Source: Phycisphaerae bacterium (GTDB taxonomy: Bacteria > Planctomycetota > Phycisphaerae > UBA1845). Taken from it: a stretch of 64,000 nt of DNA. Below, piece by piece: positions 1 to 9,034 of this stretch. Position 1 is the stretch's first letter; every line of letters begins with the position of its first letter. The stretch spans positions 16,453 to 80,452 of the forward strand of contig JAJDEA010000264.1 of NCBI GenBank assembly GCA_029260035.1, in the 5' to 3' direction. The notes under the pieces are model-generated. The model was not told the DNA's origin. It ran no database searches and saw only the letters and a program-made list of their open reading frames with translations. A program made the translations under genes and the position numbers.

Positions 1-1
1 C

Positions 2-652
2 GGCGGACAAATCATCGAACAAGCTATGCGAATCCGGCAATGTTGCGACACGGACCAAAGGCTGTCCAATGTCGTATTCATGGGGCTTGGCGAACCGCTT
101 GCTAATTATGATGCCACAGTGCAGGCAGTCAGAACAATCAATGCCCCTTGGGGGCTAGGTATTGGTGCTCGGAAAATCACAGTTAGCACTGTGGGACTGC
201 CGTCGCAGATCAAGAAATTGGCAGCGGAGCAGATACAAATAACGCTTGCGTTGTCGCTGCACGCGCCGACGGATGAACTACGCGAGCAGATTATCCCTTG
301 GGCAAAACGAGTGAGCATTCAAGAACTCATCGAAGCTTGCACCCAATATTTCGAGAAAACGGGAAGAGAAATAACGCTGGAGTATATTCTCCTCGGCGGA
401 GTCAACGATGATCAAGAGTGCGCCCGTTCCCTGATCGGTGTTTACCGTCGCATCCGCTGCAATGTCAATCTGATTGCATTCAATCCCGTCGACGGATTGC
501 CTTATCGCCGACCTAATAGCGATACGGTGTCGGCGTTCCAAAACACATTGCAGGACGCGGGAGTCAACGTACACGTTCGTCGCAGTAGAGGGCAGGATAT
601 CGACGCGGCATGTGGACAATTACGTCGACGAGAGGGGGCGACGACAGGCTAG
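2..652 (+). CDS. rlmN: 23S rRNA (adenine-C2)-methyltransferase RlmN, 3' part
   Basis: Radical-SAM enzyme that methylates C2 of adenine 2503 in 23S rRNA (and of A37 in some tRNAs). The reading frame is open to the left edge, so the N-terminal half with the radical-SAM CxxxCxxC loop lies outside the window; the ATG at 26 is internal. Visible family marks are FMGLGEP soon after the missing cluster loop, the LSLHAP stretch, GGVNDD, and NLIAFNPVDG near the end. The closing DAACGQL carries the cysteine that, in the E. coli enzyme (Cys355), receives the methyl group before transfer. The end is normal for the family. A 48-bp gap separates it from the convergent CpaE-like gene. Confidence 0.93.
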   Translation, partial: GGQIIEQAMRIRQCCDTDQRLSNVVFMGLGEPLANYDATVQAVRTINAPWGLGIGARKITVSTVGLPSQIKKLAAEQIQITLALSLHAPTDELREQIIPWAKRVSIQELIEACTQYFEKTGREITLEYILLGGVNDDQECARSLIGVYRRIRCNVNLIAFNPVDGLPYRRPNSDTVSAFQNTLQDAGVNVHVRRSRGQDIDAACGQLRRREGATTG

Positions 653-700
653 TAATTCAAAACGGTGGATCGTGTGAAGCTATTATGGAACGAGGCTTTT

Positions 701-1885
701 CTATGCTTTTGAAAGAAGCCGCCCTAACAGGCCTTTTTGAGGTTGTTTGTCCGTACTAATGGCTGCGTCACCAATGATGTTGCGCGCCATCCTGCAAATC
801 GCCTTACGGACGGCGTTGTTTCGTTCTGATGAGGCAATAGGCTTTCCAAAATCAAGCGAACGCGCGACATACTGGTAGTCACTGGGAATCGTAGCAAATA
901 CAGGCTTTTTGATCGTATCTTCCAGGTCATTCGCTGTTACCCGCCCACCGCTGGAATCGCCACGATTCACGATTATCTCGATGCGTTCCTCGGGAACACC
1001 TGCTTCAACAATAGACTCAAAGATGCGTTTCGCATTACGAACGCTCGGCACCAACAATTGGCAAACTATGAAGAACGTGTCCGCCTGTTCAATGGCTGCG
1101 AACGTCACCTGATCCAAACGATTTGGGAAATCAACCACAACGTGCTCGTGAGAGGATGTCAAAATGGAAATTGCATGGCTGACGACCTCCGGAGTAATCT
1201 GAAGAGACTGTTCGATTTGCTGAGGGCGAGTCAAAACCGATACATCTTGAGGTAATTCCATCATTACACTCTCAAGCACGGCCTCATCGAATTGCCCTCC
1301 TGTAGCCGCGAGATCGAAGAATGTGTATTCGGAATCGGTGTCAAACAGGAGCGCCAGATCGCCGAACTGAAGATCCAAATCCACAAGCGCGCATCTTTTC
1401 TTGGTAAGTTGTGCAATTTCCAAGGCGAGGTTACATGCAATGGATGTCGTGCCCACACCGCCATTCGCACCGAAAACGCATATGCACTTACCTGCAGAAC
1501 TGTTCAGCAGTTTCTTGCTGGCTACACTGCTGACGGCCGTCCCCAAATCGTCCGGGTCGATCGGCTTGCATACGAATTGATCGCAACCTGCACGAATGGG
1601 CGCCAAAATTTCGTCGGGTTTGGTATGACTGCTGATGGCAATCATCGCAATATCAGAGAACCGACTAGCCACGTTTTCGATGACTGGGATAACTGCAGCC
1701 GCATCCGGATCAAGATGGAAAAAAACCAGGTTGATGGAGGCTTCATTGAGCGCATTGGCAAGCTCTTCCTCTGTCGTCGTTTCGGCGATCATCCTGACGA
1801 AATTGAGGCTGGCAATCTGTTGCCTCAGTTCTTCAGAGGCTTCAGGATCGGGATTATACAAACAAGCTTGAATTACGTTGCTCAT
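701..1885 (-). CDS. CpaE/TadZ-like pilus-assembly ATPase with N-terminal receiver-like domain
   Basis: 394 residues from the ATG at 1885; a GTG nine codons earlier is possible but less likely. Residues ~1-120 resemble a degenerate response-regulator fold (FFHLDPD, KPIDPDD). Residues ~130-370 are a MinD/ParA-type ATPase with GANGGVGTTS as P-loop, ALVDLDLQFGDLA and a VVDFPN switch region. TadZ/CpaE proteins usually read KGGVGTTT here; this one has Asn at the signature-lysine position, so ATPase activity may be weak. The tail GLLGRLLSKA is short and basic. In the family these proteins place the Flp/Tad pilus machine at the pole, but no other tad gene is in the window, so the role is inferred from homology only. 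It converges on rlmN. Confidence 0.85.
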   Translation of the reverse strand: MSNVIQACLYNPDPEASEELRQQIASLNFVRMIAETTTEEELANALNEASINLVFFHLDPDAAAVIPVIENVASRFSDIAMIAISSHTKPDEILAPIRAGCDQFVCKPIDPDDLGTAVSSVASKKLLNSSAGKCICVFGANGGVGTTSIACNLALEIAQLTKKRCALVDLDLQFGDLALLFDTDSEYTFFDLAATGGQFDEAVLESVMMELPQDVSVLTRPQQIEQSLQITPEVVSHAISILTSSHEHVVVDFPNRLDQVTFAAIEQADTFFIVCQLLVPSVRNAKRIFESIVEAGVPEERIEIIVNRGDSSGGRVTANDLEDTIKKPVFATIPSDYQYVARSLDFGKPIASSERNNAVRKAICRMARNIIGDAAISTDKQPQKGLLGRLLSKA

Positions 1886-2053
1886 GGGCGTCTCTATATG
1901 AACTCTCTGCACTTTCTGAACACATGCGCTTCGATGAAGTTATCGACTTGAGCCAAGCAAGAGTTTCCTAAAGCGCTCAGGATCTGCGCCAATTCGTGAT
2001 GGGTCCAAGACGCAACACTCAACCATGTAGGAACAGAACGCTAATTATTGGTC

Positions 2054-2069
2054 CAGCTGAATTCAGCTG
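2054..2069. promoter_or_regulatory. 16-bp perfect palindrome, possible operator
   Basis: CAGCTGAATTCAGCTG is exactly self-complementary. It lies in the gap between the CpaE-like gene (reading left) and the hydrolase gene (reading right), about 130 bp before the latter. A dimeric regulator could bind it; nothing else identifies one. Confidence 0.35.
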
Positions 2070-2183
2070 TTAAGGTGCCGACGTCACAACCGCCTTTGGA
2101 TGGAACGGTGAGCATTTTGCTACTTCGTTCACAGGCTATAATGCGTGAGAAAAGCTAGGCTGAATGCAACCGCAGGAGAGATA

Positions 2184-3005
2184 GTGCAAACTGGCTCAAG
2201 ACGTACTCAGGCTGTCAAACATCTCGTGCTTCCGAATGGAGTTACCATTCGACGGGTAGGCTCCGATAACCCGAAGATCGTGGTCTTGCCGGGGATAAAC
2301 GATGCGCTTCCCAAAATGGCCAATCAGGATCGCTATGCGGCTTGGTTCTGCCAACAGTTCGCCCGCGATTATTCGGTCTATTTCCTCGGCCGAAAGCAGA
2401 ACCTCCCTTTGGGGTATACCGTTCGCGACATGGCATCCGATTGCGCGCAAGCAATTGAAAGCGAAATAGGTAAAGCGCATGTTCTTGGCATCTCGATGGG
2501 AGGCTTGATCGCTCAGGAGCTGGCACTTGCCTATTCGGAAATTGTTGACAAACTCATAATTGCTCTCGCGGGTTGCCGCATGGAGCCAGAAACGGAGCCA
2601 ACGTTTCGGCGTTGGATCGAACTTGCCAGAGAACGGAATTGGCGAGAACTATACCTCAACCTCGTTGAAAAAACCTACGGGTCATCTCGGCGTGCCGTCT
2701 ACCAAGCCATGATGCCGAACATGGAAGCCGAGTTTGCCCAAGCGCCGGACAAACCCAATGACTTTATTGTGTCCGTCGAGGCATGTATCGCCTTCAATTC
2801 GATAGGTCGAGCGGAAAACATCAGCCAACCAACGCTCATCGTCGGGGGCATGGACGATGTCGTCATGCCGGAGCGCGGGCTTCAATCTCTCGCAAACGCG
2901 ATTCCAGGGTCGCGTATCCACATGTTCGATGATAGCGGGCATGGCGCAATCGAAGAACGCAAGGCCGAATTCGACGAGATCGTTTTGGATTTCCTAAGGG
3001 AATAA
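2184..3005 (+). CDS. alpha/beta-hydrolase fold protein
   Basis: The open frame reaches back to a GTG at 2145, but AGGAG at 2174-2178 sits five bases before the in-frame GTG at 2184, which is the better start (273 residues). The catalytic triad is readable from this start: nucleophile elbow GISMGG (Ser104), acid in GGMDDVVMPE (Asp225) and His253 in DSGHGAIEE. LPGIND near residue 35 is the oxyanion-hole strand. There is no signal peptide, so it should be cytoplasmic. Sequences like this cover esterases, C-C hydrolases and lactonases; the substrate cannot be told. It is a single-gene unit facing a convergent terminator. Confidence 0.85.
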   Translation: MQTGSRRTQAVKHLVLPNGVTIRRVGSDNPKIVVLPGINDALPKMANQDRYAAWFCQQFARDYSVYFLGRKQNLPLGYTVRDMASDCAQAIESEIGKAHVLGISMGGLIAQELALAYSEIVDKLIIALAGCRMEPETEPTFRRWIELARERNWRELYLNLVEKTYGSSRRAVYQAMMPNMEAEFAQAPDKPNDFIVSVEACIAFNSIGRAENISQPTLIVGGMDDVVMPERGLQSLANAIPGSRIHMFDDSGHGAIEERKAEFDEIVLDFLRE

Positions 3006-3054
3006 TCGGAAACAGAGAGGGAGGAGTAGCCTGGAAGTCATCACCCTGCACGCT

Positions 3055-3102
3055 AAAAAAAAACGAGCGAAAGCCCCCGTGTGTATGAGGTGCTTTCGCT
3101 CG
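3055..3102 (-). terminator. Rho-independent terminator of the Cys/Lys-rich lipoprotein gene
   Basis: Inverted repeat CGAGCGAAAGC (3064-3074) with GCTTTCGCTCG (3092-3102), 11 perfect base pairs. On the minus strand it is followed by nine consecutive T (3055-3063). It ends transcription of the small gene at 3166 and also lies just after the convergent hydrolase gene. Confidence 0.85.
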
Positions 3103-3165
3103 AATAATTTCGCTACACGAACACACTGCGATCAAGAAAACCGTCGCGCAACAGTCAGTTTTACG

Positions 3166-3411
3166 CTATGCTTTTTTCCCGCAAGGCTTCTTGCAGTTTG
3201 AGCCACACTTTTTCTTGGCGCCTTTGGCTTGCTTGCAGCAAGCTTTCTTGCAGTTAGCACCGCACTTGCTTGCCCCCTTGCTGCATTTCTTTGTTGTCGG
3301 GCAACGCGAACATTGCGAACAACCGAGATTGACAGTTGAGAAAGCGACCAAACAGATAGCCGCAACAAAAACCTTCGCGTACTTACTAAGCAGACTCGTT
3401 TGCATTGCCAT
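3166..3411 (-). CDS. small Cys/Lys-rich lipoprotein, metallothionein-like
   Basis: 81 residues. AAGGA precedes two candidate ATGs; spacing favours the second (3405), the first is kept as the longest form. A lipoprotein signal ends in the lipobox STVNLGC, so the mature chain starts at a lipidated cysteine and has about 51 residues, of which 11 are Cys and about 15 Lys. Two similar units are visible, SKCGANCKKACC and KKCGSNCKKPC. The composition suggests metal or anion binding at the cell envelope; no named family is recognised. It has its own terminator (3055-3102) and a 139-bp gap to the gene upstream, so it is probably transcribed alone. Confidence 0.75.
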   Translation of the reverse strand: MAMQTSLLSKYAKVFVAAICLVAFSTVNLGCSQCSRCPTTKKCSKGASKCGANCKKACCKQAKGAKKKCGSNCKKPCGKKA

Positions 3412-3550
3412 TTTCCTTTGTTTATGTTTCCCGTCTCACCAACTCGCCGCTCGCGAGCATTATCGCAGAGCCACCCTAGCAGATCGGGGGTTCCTATTAA
3501 AGACGTCACATTCAGGATGTTGTCGTCGTGTTACAAAAGGCTCACAGCCA

Positions 3551-4615
3551 TTAGGCGCTCGTAAGGATGTTTAGAATGTCCCCATCGTGGACAACGTACG
3601 TCTTCCCCTCTTTTCGGACCCTGCCAGCTGATTTCGCACCTTTCATATCCCCGTGCGCCACAAGATCATCATAGGATACAGTTTCAGCTCGGATGAAACC
3701 TTTCGCAATGTCAGTGTGGATCTTTGAGGCCGCTCCCACTGCGGTCGTCCCCTCTGCGATGGGCCAGGCGCGAACCTCGTCCGTACCAACCGTTAGGAAT
3801 GAAATCAGCCCGGCTGCCTGGTAGCAAGCCTGAATCAGCCTGTCTCGCGCGGGCGTATCTATCCCCAACTCTTCGAGGAATGCTGGCCTGTCCTCCGGAT
3901 CAAGTTGCGCAACTTCGGACTCCAGCGATCCGCAAATCGCAACGGTCTCTTTCACATGCTTGAATTTCCAATCTGTAGAATCCGCATCCTGACCGTCAGC
4001 TAGATTCAAAACACAAAGGATCGGCTTCTCCGTCAGGAACGCGAAGCTTGACACCTGTTTCCGCTCGTCATCGGTTCGGACAACCGCAGACAGCGGCTCT
4101 GACGCTTCCAACGCTTCACGGCAGCGCGCCAGCAATTCCATTTCTTTCTTTTCCGCATCGTGCGTTTTAGTCGGCTTTTTGAGAGCCGATTCCAACCTTT
4201 CGCAACGTGTAGTCACGGCGTCCAGGTCAGCGAAGATCAACTCCTCCCACATCGTCTGAAAGTCGCTCCCGGGGTCGGCTTTGCTATCCGTCGGCGACTG
4301 CGACGGATCCTCGAACATCCGCACGACAACAACCAGGAGATCAGCCTGTCGGATGGAGGGCAGGAATCGGCGCCACTCCTGCTGCCCCTTTGCGTCACTC
4401 AGCAAGCACCCTGGGATGTCTACCAACTCCATCGTTGCTTCGATGGTTTTTTTGGGTTTGTATACCGAGGTAAGATGCGTGAGTCGCGGGTCGGGAACAC
4501 GCACTGTCGCAGCGCGCGGCTCGGGTGGAGCGAAGGAATCGACGAGGGTTCCGGTAGCAGCCGTGAAGAGCGTGGACTTCCCAGCCTGCGGAAGTCCGAT
4601 GATAGCCGCCTTCAT
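3551..4615 (-). CDS. ychF: YchF/Obg-family ribosome-associated nucleotidase
   Basis: 354 residues, normal for the YchF subfamily of TRAFAC NTPases, which prefer ATP and bind ribosomes. The P-loop GLPQAGKST is at residues 7-15, DIPG gives G3 (~67-70), and NLADGQ occupies the G4 position, lacking the NKxD of true GTPases as expected for YchF. The C-terminal ~85 residues are the TGS-like domain (GTDEVRAWPI ... VVHDGDILNILTSA). The start codon overlaps the stop of the GreA-like gene as ATGA, so the two are probably translationally coupled. The function in translation or stress is known only broadly for the family. Confidence 0.93.
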   Translation of the reverse strand: MKAAIIGLPQAGKSTLFTAATGTLVDSFAPPEPRAATVRVPDPRLTHLTSVYKPKKTIEATMELVDIPGCLLSDAKGQQEWRRFLPSIRQADLLVVVVRMFEDPSQSPTDSKADPGSDFQTMWEELIFADLDAVTTRCERLESALKKPTKTHDAEKKEMELLARCREALEASEPLSAVVRTDDERKQVSSFAFLTEKPILCVLNLADGQDADSTDWKFKHVKETVAICGSLESEVAQLDPEDRPAFLEELGIDTPARDRLIQACYQAAGLISFLTVGTDEVRAWPIAEGTTAVGAASKIHTDIAKGFIRAETVSYDDLVAHGDMKGAKSAGRVRKEGKTYVVHDGDILNILTSA

Positions 4616-6885
4616 ACCCCGCTTTCCCTTCCCTGAGCTGATTTTTCCAGCGTCGCCGAGGCCTCTGATTCGCTAGCGGAATCGACGCCCTCGATCGCAT
4701 TTGAAAGTTCGACGAGTTCAAAAGTGCCCTTGGCCCAACTCACATCAAAGTCGAAAGACTCGCCAATTCGCATTCCCATCAGTGATTGCGCGAGAGGCGC
4801 CTTGTAATTCAGCCAGGAATCTTCAGTGCCAGCTTCCCATGGACCGGCAAAAGACAGTGGGAATGTGTTGCCGTCCGTTTCATGTTTGAAAACAGCCCGC
4901 GAACCAACACCAAGATGGTCAGTCGGGACATCCTCGGCAGTGAGAACCTTAGCCATGGCCATCTCTTTATTCATTTGTCCGAGCCTGGCACGCAGAAGAT
5001 CGCGTTCTTCTAGAGCAAATTTGTACTCCGAATTCTCGCTCAGGTCGCCGCGTTCCGCCGCCTCACCGATTGCTCGCGCGTTTTCCTTCATTTTTACATT
5101 CACATGGTGCTCAACTTCCGCGTGCTTCTTGCGCATCCCCTCGTCGGTGACGTACAGAATTTCCGTCCGTTCCCACTTGTCCTGCACCTTCTTCTGGTCC
5201 ATAGTCGGGAACCGTTCGGCGATAATGCCAAGCATGTCTTCACGCGCGGCTCGGCCCAGCCCTTCACACCGCAAGAGTTGCCCCTTCAATGCCACAGCCA
5301 TACCAATCTCAATGTCTTCAACGCACTGCCGAAACCGATCAAACTTCTTCGCGGGCAAAACAGCACGCACTCGTGTTGTTATTTCTCGCTCGAGCGATTT
5401 GCTTATCGTGTCACTTCTGCGACTCTCCTCAACTGTCCGCAGAATCTTCATAACTAACGTAACGGGCGTAACCCCAGGTATTTCCTTTATGATATCTGGC
5501 CCGTTCCATAACCAAAGAAGTGCGCCGAAATGCTCGGTTGGGTCTATGAAAACACGCTGTACGGCTGACTCAAACTGATCGAACTCGATTCCCGCCTTCG
5601 TTAGCCGAGATGCGAACACATCGCAGGATGAGGTTGATGCGGCAGGCAAAAGATTCAAGAGCGCACTGGTCCACTCGTCTGGCCTGGAGCGAGCGAGGCA
5701 TTCACAGGCTCCTTCTATGAGCTTTGCGTCTTCTGCTTGCTTAAAGACCTGATCGAGCTTTTCGCATTTGGTAAACCACTCCGTCGCTTCGTCCCAAGGA
5801 GCATCAAGCCCCCCAAGCTCGCAGACGCGTAGGCTAATGAGCCAAAGCAAGCCCGCCCGAACGGCGCCTTCTTTGGACAACTCGACCGCCCTGCCATAAT
5901 ACCGCTGATAGCACTCACCCATCAAGTCTTCTGACGGTTCACTTTTTCTTAGTCGGCCATCGCGAACATGTTTTTCCAAAGCAGCATGCGACAGCAAGGG
6001 ATCATTTATGGTACGGAACTCGTTGAGAAAATTGTCGTCGTGCGTCGCGTCTGAATCGACAATCGTAATGACATAAGGCGCTCGTCCTTCGATAGTCATG
6101 TCCGACGTCTTTTTGATTGCTGCGCGAGCTTTCGTCCACCATTTCTTCCATTCGTCCACAGCCATCAGGTCCGGAACAAGCATTGCCTCGAGATCCGTAC
6201 TCTCGATCGTGCCACCTTTTTCTCGGCATAAATCCATCACAATCGTTGCAGGGGCCTTCGCCAAAGTAGTCCGCAACTGGTCCATCGCAAAATGGCGCAA
6301 GACTCGGAATTCATTGGCCAATGCAGGCTGATATTCATCAGCAAGAAGCACGGCACCGAGAGATATCGAGCCGTTGCCTGTCTCCAGCGTATACTCCCAT
6401 GCCGCGCGATCGACCGCTTCGATGCGAGCCGCTTTATCTTCGTCTCGCCCCCCGAGATAATCGCCTTCGTTAATTTGCAAACATACGTTAAGTGTGCGCA
6501 GAGCACGGCGCACCGGTCGACCTCCTTCGATGCCAGCCTCCGCCAACAGCTCTTCCAGCCCTTCCGCACCCTCATAGGCCTGTTTGTACAGATTGCAGAC
6601 CTGCTTGCGCAATTCGTCGCTCTTACCCACCGCCTGCAAAAAAGGACCAGCGACCGTCAGCGCTTCTTTTGGAGTACATCGGCTCAACAAAGATTCGATG
6701 CATGCCCATGCGAGCGTCTCGGCCAGCGCAATGTTGCCTTGCTTCTTAAGTTCCGCCAAGGCCACGTCGTACTTGATGAACTTCTCCAGCGGGCGGTCTG
6801 ATGATTCGACCATCCGCATCCACTCTTCCTCGGTCGTGCGCGCGTTCCCGGCTTGGATCAACTGGACGAATGATTCGGGCTGCAT
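4612..6885 (-). CDS. greA: long GreA-type transcript-cleavage factor (N-terminal extension plus GreA)
   Basis: 757 residues; E. coli GreA has about 158. The last ~180 residues are the GreA part: a coiled coil with the acidic tip GDLSENSEY (613-621; Asp614 and Glu617 match the catalytic pair that coordinates Mg2+ in the RNA polymerase secondary channel), then the FKBP-like C-terminal domain. Residues 1-570 form a helical, Trp-rich extension (for example DEWKKWWTKAR at 245-255). Comparable long GreA proteins are known in Chlamydiae and spirochaetes. A Ser/Glu-rich tail follows. It should rescue backtracked RNA polymerase; the role of the extension is unknown. It is first in a two-gene unit with ychF (4-bp ATGA overlap). 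Confidence 0.88.
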   Translation of the reverse strand: MQPESFVQLIQAGNARTTEEEWMRMVESSDRPLEKFIKYDVALAELKKQGNIALAETLAWACIESLLSRCTPKEALTVAGPFLQAVGKSDELRKQVCNLYKQAYEGAEGLEELLAEAGIEGGRPVRRALRTLNVCLQINEGDYLGGRDEDKAARIEAVDRAAWEYTLETGNGSISLGAVLLADEYQPALANEFRVLRHFAMDQLRTTLAKAPATIVMDLCREKGGTIESTDLEAMLVPDLMAVDEWKKWWTKARAAIKKTSDMTIEGRAPYVITIVDSDATHDDNFLNEFRTINDPLLSHAALEKHVRDGRLRKSEPSEDLMGECYQRYYGRAVELSKEGAVRAGLLWLISLRVCELGGLDAPWDEATEWFTKCEKLDQVFKQAEDAKLIEGACECLARSRPDEWTSALLNLLPAASTSSCDVFASRLTKAGIEFDQFESAVQRVFIDPTEHFGALLWLWNGPDIIKEIPGVTPVTLVMKILRTVEESRRSDTISKSLEREITTRVRAVLPAKKFDRFRQCVEDIEIGMAVALKGQLLRCEGLGRAAREDMLGIIAERFPTMDQKKVQDKWERTEILYVTDEGMRKKHAEVEHHVNVKMKENARAIGEAAERGDLSENSEYKFALEERDLLRARLGQMNKEMAMAKVLTAEDVPTDHLGVGSRAVFKHETDGNTFPLSFAGPWEAGTEDSWLNYKAPLAQSLMGMRIGESFDFDVSWAKGTFELVELSNAIEGVDSASESEASATLEKSAQGRESGV

Positions 6886-7067
6886 ATTGTCAGTTCCCTC
6901 TCTCTAAAAATCACCTTGAGTTAAGAGCCCTGCAGTATCGCACGTCTGAACCGGGGTGTCGAGGCGGGATCGACAGAAAGCGACAGTTTCTACTTTCTAC
7001 TCTCAACTTCGTGACTGTCCGGACATAGTGCAAGGAGGGCGATGGAGCTTTTAGCGGCCAGGTAGGG

Positions 7068-8195
7068 CTAAGCTGGCGCCGCTGCCGTGGATCGGCCAGC
7101 AAGGGGTGCAGACTTCCCGGAAAATGGGAATTGCGCAGTATTTGCCTGTCGGGATTGCCACATGGCAAGATAGCTTTCCGCAGTCTTATGCCAATCAAGC
7201 GTGCAGGCAAATCGATATGCTTGCTCGACAAGATAATCTCGTCCCTTGGTATTCTCAATGAAGTGCAAAACCTGCCGAGCTAGCTCGCTTCCGCCGCCAA
7301 CCCGCACCAAAAATGGGCTGAACGCCTCGGTTCCGACATAATCGTATTTGAGTGGGTCCACATATGCTGCAAAAACGAGCCGACGGCGGGCCATAGCCTC
7401 TTGAATCGCCATCCTGCCGTCGATAAACGCGAATCCGTAATCTTCGATTCGATCCTGTGCGTTGGGGACCCTTCCCATCAGCCTGATTGGCAGTTTATAT
7501 CTCGCGATAGTCGATTCCAGCTCTGCCCTGAGTGATCCGTCTCCGAAAACATCCATGCGAAAAGGCATACTGTGTTCTTCCTTGAGGCGACGCACAGCAT
7601 CGACATAGATTCGTATTCCCGTATCAGGCTCCAGCCTGCCAATGTAGATGGCCGAATCGGGCGGAGGCGCCGTCACAGCAGTGATATCTTCCGCCCTTGG
7701 ATTTAGCCCTTGCAGAGGACACAAGTCCGGCTTGACGCCAAGCCATTTTTCAATGAACTCGCCATCGTGAGCGACCGCGGCTACATGACGACAAGATCGA
7801 ACGGCTCTTTTCTTATCATCTTGTGGGACTGGAAATTGGCACTTCATCCCATGCCTGATGAGAAAGATTTTTCGTCGCGGAACCATTGGGCCGAGCATCC
7901 GCCGAAAATATTCGAGCATATGCGTGTTGCTGATGTTTACGATATCCGCGCTTCGGAAGATCGATACATGACGCCATAGCCAAACTCGGCAACGCAGCGG
8001 GCTACGGTGGGCAGGGAACCGATAGAGTTCAACATTTTCGCGAAACTCGTGTTCTGGTAAGCCCTCCTCGTGCGCACCGGCGATGACAATCGAATGATGG
8101 CCCTTCGTTGCAAGCGCGTTGGAAAGCTCGTGGACGTATTTCTCCACGCCGCCAACGCTAGGCCAATATCGATGAACGAAGAAGAGAATCTTCAA
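7068..8195 (-). CDS. glycosyltransferase family 4-like protein
   Basis: 375 residues with a TTG start; the stop of the preceding methyltransferase gene is two bases upstream, and GAGG within that gene's last codons is a plausible ribosome site. N-terminal half: FFVHRYWPSVGGVEKYVHELS, the usual first Rossmann strand and Gly-rich loop of GT-B enzymes. C-terminal half: YIGRLEPDTGI, DVFGDGSL and LMGRVPNAQD, the donor-binding domain. The usual EX7E motif is not clear (AIQEAMARRRLVFAA is the nearest match). Last gene of the polysaccharide operon; it likely adds a sugar to the exported glycan. Sugar and linkage cannot be predicted. Confidence 0.85.
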   Translation of the reverse strand: MKILFFVHRYWPSVGGVEKYVHELSNALATKGHHSIVIAGAHEEGLPEHEFRENVELYRFPAHRSPLRCRVWLWRHVSIFRSADIVNISNTHMLEYFRRMLGPMVPRRKIFLIRHGMKCQFPVPQDDKKRAVRSCRHVAAVAHDGEFIEKWLGVKPDLCPLQGLNPRAEDITAVTAPPPDSAIYIGRLEPDTGIRIYVDAVRRLKEEHSMPFRMDVFGDGSLRAELESTIARYKLPIRLMGRVPNAQDRIEDYGFAFIDGRMAIQEAMARRRLVFAAYVDPLKYDYVGTEAFSPFLVRVGGGSELARQVLHFIENTKGRDYLVEQAYRFACTLDWHKTAESYLAMWQSRQANTAQFPFSGKSAPLAGRSTAAAPA

Positions 8196-8197
8196 CT

Positions 8198-9022
8198 TTA
8201 GAGAACCTCAAGTGCAGCACTCTGTTCAGGCAACCCAACAATGGCGCGGGGTTTTGAAATAGGCCGATCTGCAACTTTCGTACCCGCAAATACGTTCGGG
8301 ACGACAAGTCCCGGCTCAGTTACGACGCGTGCATCGGATACCACTTCCGTGTCAACAAATCTTGCGACATCTGCCATCGAGTAGTCATGAAAAACGATAA
8401 GCCCGCCCGGAGCAACATGAGGCAACCAATCTCTGTAATCGCAACGGACGCCTTCATAGGAATGGTCGGCATCAATCAGTAACATACGGATCGGTTGTCC
8501 ATCATAGGTTTTGGCGACATCGCTTGTGAAACCTATCCGCGTATCCACCAAATCATCGACGCCAGCTCGCTCTATTTGTGCATGAAATGCTTCGAGCGTC
8601 GTATTGCCGAATTGCTTTAATGAGGGATACGTCGTACCCCCCTCTTTCGTACCTTCAAACGTGTCTACCGCGTGGACCTGTCCACTGCCGTGGACCCGGC
8701 ATGCGGTAGCCAAATAACATGTGGTCAGACCGACCCACGACCCCAGTTCCACGACATCCCCACGGACAGGCCAGCTTGCTGCGAGGCGATAGATGGCCAG
8801 CAGTTGGTCAGGTGGCATCATCCCATCGCCAGAGGACCAATGAATGCGGTGCCAAAGATCCATCAGCTCAAGAGTCGAATCATGAGGCAAATCCAGCGCG
8901 TCGATTGGGGTTTTGAATTCTCGCAGAAGGCCTATTCTGCGCAGCGCGCGAACATATGCGTGAGCCAACGCATGGCCGGTTCGTGTTTTGCATAATTTGT
9001 AATATGCCTTAGCTAGGCCCAT
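8198..9022 (-). CDS. class I SAM-dependent methyltransferase (TylF/Methyltransf_24-like)
   Basis: 274 residues. The SAM-binding motif is VVELGSWVGLTT, the ribose-binding acid is in HAVDTFEG, and LLIDADHSYEGVRCDYRDW with PGGLIVFHDY is the metal/catalytic region typical of TylF-like sugar O-methyltransferases and related glycan-cluster enzymes. It lies 12 bp after the preceding methyltransferase and 2 bp before the downstream glycosyltransferase, so it is co-transcribed. O-methylation of a sugar in the exported polysaccharide is the most likely job, inferred from fold and neighbours. Confidence 0.85.
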   Translation of the reverse strand: MGLAKAYYKLCKTRTGHALAHAYVRALRRIGLLREFKTPIDALDLPHDSTLELMDLWHRIHWSSGDGMMPPDQLLAIYRLAASWPVRGDVVELGSWVGLTTCYLATACRVHGSGQVHAVDTFEGTKEGGTTYPSLKQFGNTTLEAFHAQIERAGVDDLVDTRIGFTSDVAKTYDGQPIRMLLIDADHSYEGVRCDYRDWLPHVAPGGLIVFHDYSMADVARFVDTEVVSDARVVTEPGLVVPNVFAGTKVADRPISKPRAIVGLPEQSAALEVL

Positions 9023-9034
9023 TTTGAGATTCCG

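Noticed and set aside
1292..1951. 219-codon open frame on the plus strand
   Set aside because: Lies entirely opposite the CpaE-like gene; no ribosome site and composition of an antisense frame.
3132..3509. 125-codon minus-strand frame across the Cys/Lys-rich lipoprotein
   Set aside because: Overlaps the better-supported lipoprotein gene in another frame; Arg/Ser-rich text without signal or motif, and it reads into the terminator region.
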